Positions 6,800 to 10,288 of a DNA stretch of 10,288 nt are shown in pieces. The position numbers and the translations under genes are program-made. Below the pieces are notes generated by a model. That model ran no database searches and was not told the origin of the DNA. It saw only the letters and a list, made by a program, of their open reading frames with translations. The stretch is taken from contig JAJZKY010000111.1 of assembly GCA_021803885.1 (NCBI GenBank), positions 1 to 10,288 on the forward strand. Direction: 5' to 3'. The stretch's first letter is position 1; each line of letters begins with the position of its first letter. The DNA is from Planctomycetota bacterium. GTDB taxonomy: Bacteria; Planctomycetota; Phycisphaerae; WQYP01; JAJZKY01.

Positions 6800-7237
6800 C
6801 TATTTCGGCACCCTCAGGGAACCATCGAAGAGTTCCGCGGGAGTAAAGAACCGTTCGATCTCGGCCTGCGCCGCTTCCGGCGAATCACTGCCATGAATCA
6901 GATTCAAGCTGCTGGATAATCCAAAATCACCGCGTATTGTTCCCGGCTCGGCGTGGAAGCCGAACGTTGCCCCCATCATTTTCCGCACGACTTCAATGGC
7001 GTGATCGCCTTGGAGCACCAGCAGCACCACCGGCCCGGCGGTCATGAATTTGATCAACCCCTGATAAAATGGTTTCCCCTTGTGCATGGCATAATGTTCT
7101 TGTGCGGTTGCGGTGTTCATTCGTGTAAGTTTTATCGCCAGGATTTGAAAACCTTTCCGCTCGAATCGTTCGATGATTGTGCCGATCAAGCCGCGCGCCA
7201 CCGCATCAGGCTTGAGAATGATCAGCGTTCGTTCCAT
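6800..7237 (-). CDS. ndk: Nucleoside diphosphate kinase
   Basis: Transfers the gamma phosphate of ATP to NDPs through a phosphohistidine, balancing NTP and dNTP pools in the cytoplasm. The 145-residue product is a usual length. It begins MERTLIILKPDAV with the conserved K9, and has GPVV (68-71), MMGAT (87-91), GTIRGDFG (99-106) and the active-site NLIHGSDS with H115 and N112. The frame stays open upstream to an ATG at 7354, but the extra 39 residues look unlike the family. The family start at 7237 has GGAG at 7250-7247, nine bases before it. It is the first gene of a probable ndk, ClsB-like, ligA transcription unit and diverges from the TPR gene at 7403. The promoter should lie in 7238-7402, but I see no convincing box pair. 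Confidence 0.97.
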   Translation of the reverse strand: MERTLIILKPDAVARGLIGTIIERFERKGFQILAIKLTRMNTATAQEHYAMHKGKPFYQGLIKFMTAGPVVLLVLQGDHAIEVVRKMMGATFGFHAEPGTIRGDFGLSSSLNLIHGSDSPEAAQAEIERFFTPAELFDGSLRVPK

Positions 7238-7246
7238 CTGGATGGT

Positions 7247-7250
7247 CTCC
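7247..7250 (-). promoter_or_regulatory. Ribosome-binding site that fixes the ndk start
   Basis: GGAG on the minus strand, nine bases before the ATG at 7237. It supports the short ndk start over the in-frame ATG at 7354. Confidence 0.6.
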
Positions 7251-7402
7251 AACTTGGTGCGCGCCGCGCAATATATCAAGAGTATCCTACGTGAATCGGC
7301 TCCCGCGGCAAGCCCCGCTGGTAAGGCCGTCCGGGGATCTCCCGAGGCGTCCATCTCCGGCTTGTTCCCTGGCGGGTTAAAGTATGGTCAAATATACCGG
7401 TC

Positions 7403-9595
7403 ATGACCGATCCACCCGCGGAGGTCTCCGCTGAAAAGATCGTGGCGGCGCCGGGCGTCGCACCGCCGCCGTTCGGCGAATCGCCGGCCCGCCGATGGCG
7501 CCGTTGGATCGTTCCGCTCCTGCCCGGTGTTTTGATAACCGCCCTGGTCTTTCTGGTTTATGCACCGCTGATTCATGGCGGTTTTATCTGGGACGATTCG
7601 GGTTGGCTGGTCAAAAATCATTTTGTGCATCACTGGCGCGGTCTGTGGTATATATGGTTTGTACCTTCCGCATCCATTCAATATTACCCCCTTGTTTTCA
7701 CCGCTTTCCTCCTGCAGTACAAGCTTTGGGGTCTCCATGCCGCCGGCTTTCATTTGGTCAACATCGCGCTCCAGGCGCTCAACGCCATTCTTCTCTGGAT
7801 AATTCTTCGGAAGCTGGGACTCAAAAGCGCCTGGCTGATCGCCGCTATTTTCGCCATTCATCCGGTGCAGGTGGAGACCGTCGGCTGGGTGGCCGAGCAG
7901 AAGAATCTTATCTCCGCAGCTTTTTATTTTGCCGCCGTTCTCGCCTGGATCCGAATGGTCCGTCTGGACAAACCAGAGCGTCTTCCGACGCGATCGTCCT
8001 TCCATCCGGTGGGGTGGTATCTGCTGGCAACACTGTTTTTTGTCCTGGCTCTGCTGGCCAAGACAGACGCCTGTACCCTGCCGGCGGTTCTTCTGGCGAT
8101 TGCCTGGTGGAAACGCGGCCGGCTGGCGGAGAGCGACATCAACCCCACCGTGCCCTGGTTCTTTCTCGGATTTCTGATGGCGGCCATAACCGTTTACCAG
8201 GAGCACACACAGGTGGGCGCTCATGGTCCACAATTCCGATTTACCCTCGCCGAGCATCTGCTGATCGCCGGCAAGGACCTGTGGTTTTATCCTCTCAAGC
8301 TTTTCTGGCCTTATCCGCTGTTGGAGGTCTACCCCCGCTGGAACACCGCCGCGCCAATCGGCTGGCAATGGATTTTTCCCGCCACCGCCTTGGTCGTACC
8401 CGTGGTTTTGTTTCTGCTGCATAAAAAAATTTCTCGCGGTCCTTTCGCCGCAGTGGCGTTCTACGGTCTGACCATATCTCCTGTCCTCGGTTTCATTGCT
8501 TTTTACACCATGCTTTACACTTTTGTGGCCGATCATTACCAGTACCTGGCCTGCATCGGAATCTTGGCGCTGGTTGTGGAAACAGGCCGGTGGTGCTTGC
8601 AACGGCTGGTTGACTACGCGCGGCGCGGCGACCCCGCCGCCAAGGCCACGGCGCCGGGCCAGGCTCTGCCTGTCACCTGCGCGGTCGCTTTAATCGTCGT
8701 TCTGGGCGTATTAACTTGGAACCAGAGCGAGTTATACGAACCACCGATCCACATTTGGGTTCATGTCCTTCACTTCGAACCGAATTCCCCGGTGGCCCTG
8801 CAGCAGGTCGGCGCGTACGAGTGCGACCGGGGGCATCTGGCGGTGGGATTGTCCATGCTGATGCGGGCGTACCGGCTCACCAAGGGGACTGATCCGGTGG
8901 TTGATTCCGACCTTGGCGATGTGTATTCCCGAAAATACCACAACTACGCCAAGGCCATTGTTTACTACCGGTTCGCCCTGGCGTCCGATCCCCGTGATTT
9001 ATCCAATATCCGGCACATCGTGCATTGTTACGAAAGACTCGGCCAATGGGCGATGGCTTTTGCCGATTTACACCGTGGTCTTATGGAATATCCCCGTTCC
9101 GCGGCCCTGCATTTCGCGCTGGCGAACGCTTTGACATTCTGGCGTCAATACAGTGCGGCCGCCGGGCAATACCGCCTGGCCGTCCGATACGAACCATACA
9201 ACACCAGGGCGCTTTACGATCTGGCTGTGACATTGGAAAAGATCAGTCAATGGCGCAAGGCGATCCCCTTTTATCAGCGCGCCGTGCAGGCGTCGCCGCA
9301 GTTCGCTCTCGGTTATTTCGAATATGGCAAGTGTCTGCTTATCCATGGCCGGCCGGCGCTTGCGGCGGTTCAATTCCGAAAGGTGATTCGGCTCCAGCCG
9401 CGAAACTCTCATGCTTACCGCGCTCTGGCCCGGGCACTGCAGGTCTTGGGGCATCGCCGCCAGGCCGCCGCCTATTTTACTTTGGCCGCGAAGTTGAAAC
9501 GAGACAGGCAACCCCATCCGGGCCAGACCCGATTCCCGCGTTCGCCGGCACAGTACGATCAGAGGCTTCCGCACCGGTTCGGCGGGAAACCGTAA
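7403..9595 (+). CDS. Multi-pass membrane protein, TMTC/GT-C glycosyltransferase-like, with C-terminal TPRs
   Basis: A 730-residue protein with about 11-13 membrane helices in residues 36-438, then a soluble TPR region. After the first helix (36-56) comes a loop with FIWDDSGWLVKNH (61-73); its paired Asp matches the catalytic loop position of GT-C enzymes such as PMT and TMTC. Other family-like blocks are HPVQVETVGWVAEQKNLISA (153-172), HLLIAGKDLWFYPLKLFWP (285-303) and VADHYQYLACIGILAL (375-390). Residues 465-702 divide into about seven 34-residue TPR units (starts near 465, 499, 533, 567, 601, 635 and 669) with typical Ala, Tyr and Pro positions. Known members transfer mannose to proteins from a polyprenyl-phosphate donor in eukaryotes; bacterial relatives are mostly uncharacterised, so the transfer role is inferred. 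ATG 7403 is the only start before the first helix and lacks a clear Shine-Dalgarno site. The C-terminal 30 residues are Pro/Arg/Gln-rich. It is divergent from ndk and convergent with accD (39-base gap). Confidence 0.85.
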   Translation: MTDPPAEVSAEKIVAAPGVAPPPFGESPARRWRRWIVPLLPGVLITALVFLVYAPLIHGGFIWDDSGWLVKNHFVHHWRGLWYIWFVPSASIQYYPLVFTAFLLQYKLWGLHAAGFHLVNIALQALNAILLWIILRKLGLKSAWLIAAIFAIHPVQVETVGWVAEQKNLISAAFYFAAVLAWIRMVRLDKPERLPTRSSFHPVGWYLLATLFFVLALLAKTDACTLPAVLLAIAWWKRGRLAESDINPTVPWFFLGFLMAAITVYQEHTQVGAHGPQFRFTLAEHLLIAGKDLWFYPLKLFWPYPLLEVYPRWNTAAPIGWQWIFPATALVVPVVLFLLHKKISRGPFAAVAFYGLTISPVLGFIAFYTMLYTFVADHYQYLACIGILALVVETGRWCLQRLVDYARRGDPAAKATAPGQALPVTCAVALIVVLGVLTWNQSELYEPPIHIWVHVLHFEPNSPVALQQVGAYECDRGHLAVGLSMLMRAYRLTKGTDPVVDSDLGDVYSRKYHNYAKAIVYYRFALASDPRDLSNIRHIVHCYERLGQWAMAFADLHRGLMEYPRSAALHFALANALTFWRQYSAAAGQYRLAVRYEPYNTRALYDLAVTLEKISQWRKAIPFYQRAVQASPQFALGYFEYGKCLLIHGRPALAAVQFRKVIRLQPRNSHAYRALARALQVLGHRRQAAAYFTLAAKLKRDRQPHPGQTRFPRSPAQYDQRLPHRFGGKP

Positions 9596-9634
9596 GAACC
9601 TGTCGAAATGGGATCAATGGGGTTAGAGGAAAAT

Positions 9635-10288
9635 TTACTTGCCGCAGTAGTCGATCGTGCGCGCAATCGCCGACCGCAACTCGCTGCGGGGAACAATGCG
9701 ATCAATGAAGCCTTTATCCTGCAGGAACTCGGCGCATTGAAATCCTTCCGGCAGTTCCACCTTGATGGTATTGGCGATGGTGCGCGGCCCGGCAAAGCCG
9801 ATCATCGCCCGCGGTTCGGCGAAAATGATATCTCCGAGCATGGCAAAACTCGCGGTCGTGCCACCCGTGGTCGGATCCGCCAGTACGCTGATAAACAACC
9901 CGCCGGCGCGGTGCAGCCGCGCCAGCGCCGCCGCCGTCTTGGCCATCTGCATGAGGCTGATGGTGCTTTCCTGCATCCGCGCTCCACCCGAACACGACAC
10001 AATCACCAGGGGCAGATTATCGGTCGTCGCGCGCTCGATGGCCCGCGTGATTTTCTCGCCCACCACCGCTCCCATGGAGCCGGCCAAAAAGAAAAAGTCC
10101 ATCGCCGCCAGCACCGCCGGACGCCCTTTGATGAAGGCACGGCCGGTCAGCACGCCGTCATTGTTTCCAGTCCTATTTCTGCTTTCCGCCAACTGATCTC
10201 TGTAGCTCTTGCGGGCGTTAAAATTGAGCGGATCGACCGAGGCCAGTTCAGCATCCATTTCTTCAAAACTGCCTGGATCCGCAAGCAT
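9635..10288 (-). CDS. accD: Acetyl-CoA carboxylase carboxyltransferase subunit beta, partial (N-terminus outside the window)
   Basis: The beta subunit of the acetyl-CoA carboxylase carboxyltransferase, which with AccA moves the carboxyl group from biotin to acetyl-CoA to make malonyl-CoA for fatty acid synthesis. The 217 visible residues run to a normal C-terminus. They contain DPGSFEEMD (4-12 of the fragment), the carboxyltransferase core FFLAGSMGAVVGEK (66-79), the oxyanion-forming SCSGGARMQES (98-108) and DPTTGGTTASFAMLGD (138-153), and EPRAMIGFAGPRTI (158-171). The methionine at the very edge (10288) is internal to the family alignment, so the gene continues past the window, where the usual four-cysteine zinc ribbon should lie. 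It converges on the TPR gene with 39 bases between the stops and no obvious terminator. Confidence 0.97.
   Translation of the reverse strand: MLADPGSFEEMDAELASVDPLNFNARKSYRDQLAESRNRTGNNDGVLTGRAFIKGRPAVLAAMDFFFLAGSMGAVVGEKITRAIERATTDNLPLVIVSCSGGARMQESTISLMQMAKTAAALARLHRAGGLFISVLADPTTGGTTASFAMLGDIIFAEPRAMIGFAGPRTIANTIKVELPEGFQCAEFLQDKGFIDRIVPRSELRSAIARTIDYCGK

Noticed and set aside
7238..7354. Upstream extension of ndk to an ATG at 7354
   Set aside because: The 39 added residues do not resemble the family N-terminus, and a ribosome-binding site fits the start at 7237.
7388..8602. A 404-codon minus-strand open frame opposite the TPR membrane protein
   Set aside because: Gln/Gly/Lys-rich low-complexity translation, antisense to a gene with clear membrane helices and family motifs.
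10286..10288. ATG at the right edge as the accD start
   Set aside because: It aligns with an internal position before DPGSFEE, and the N-terminal zinc ribbon is missing, so the gene is cut by the window.

Overview
The window looks like a bacterial chromosome segment of moderately high G+C. The protein styles (a Tat-exported GH31 glycosidase, a large multi-pass membrane protein of TMTC/GT-C type ending in TPRs, weak or absent Shine-Dalgarno sites at several genes) suggest the Planctomycetota/PVC group, perhaps a Phycisphaerae-like organism. That placement is an inference from gene style; there is no rRNA or other taxonomic marker here.

Layout: (1) positions 1-131 hold the 5' end of an unrecognised minus-strand gene. 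(2) Positions 132-542 are a 411-base divergent intergenic region. It holds a candidate minus-strand promoter with an embedded TTGAC/GTCAA dyad, an adjacent hairpin, one copy of a 30-bp repeat and a possible 17-codon leader ORF. (3) 543-3263 (+) encodes an exported, divergent GH31 glycoside hydrolase. (4) 3264-3404 is a short convergent gap with the second copy of the 30-bp repeat. (5) On the minus strand, read right to left, lie ndk (nucleoside diphosphate kinase), a ClsB-like phospholipase D/cardiolipin synthase and ligA (NAD-dependent DNA ligase), spaced closely enough to be one transcription unit. (6) Divergent from ndk, 7403-9595 (+) encodes a GT-C-like membrane protein with about seven TPRs. 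(7) Convergent with it, 9635-10288 (-) is the C-terminal three quarters of accD, cut by the window edge.

Most genes are housekeeping: nucleotide pools (ndk), DNA joining (ligA), fatty-acid synthesis (accD) and phospholipid synthesis (ClsB-like). The accessory parts are the GH31 gene and the TPR membrane protein. The strongest unexplained signal is a 30-bp near-identical direct repeat (27/30) flanking the GH31 gene. It contains a GNRA-like mini-hairpin and a partial dyad, and in both copies it could form sigma-70-like boxes with 17-bp spacing. I see no phage, CRISPR, transposase, tRNA or rRNA in the window.
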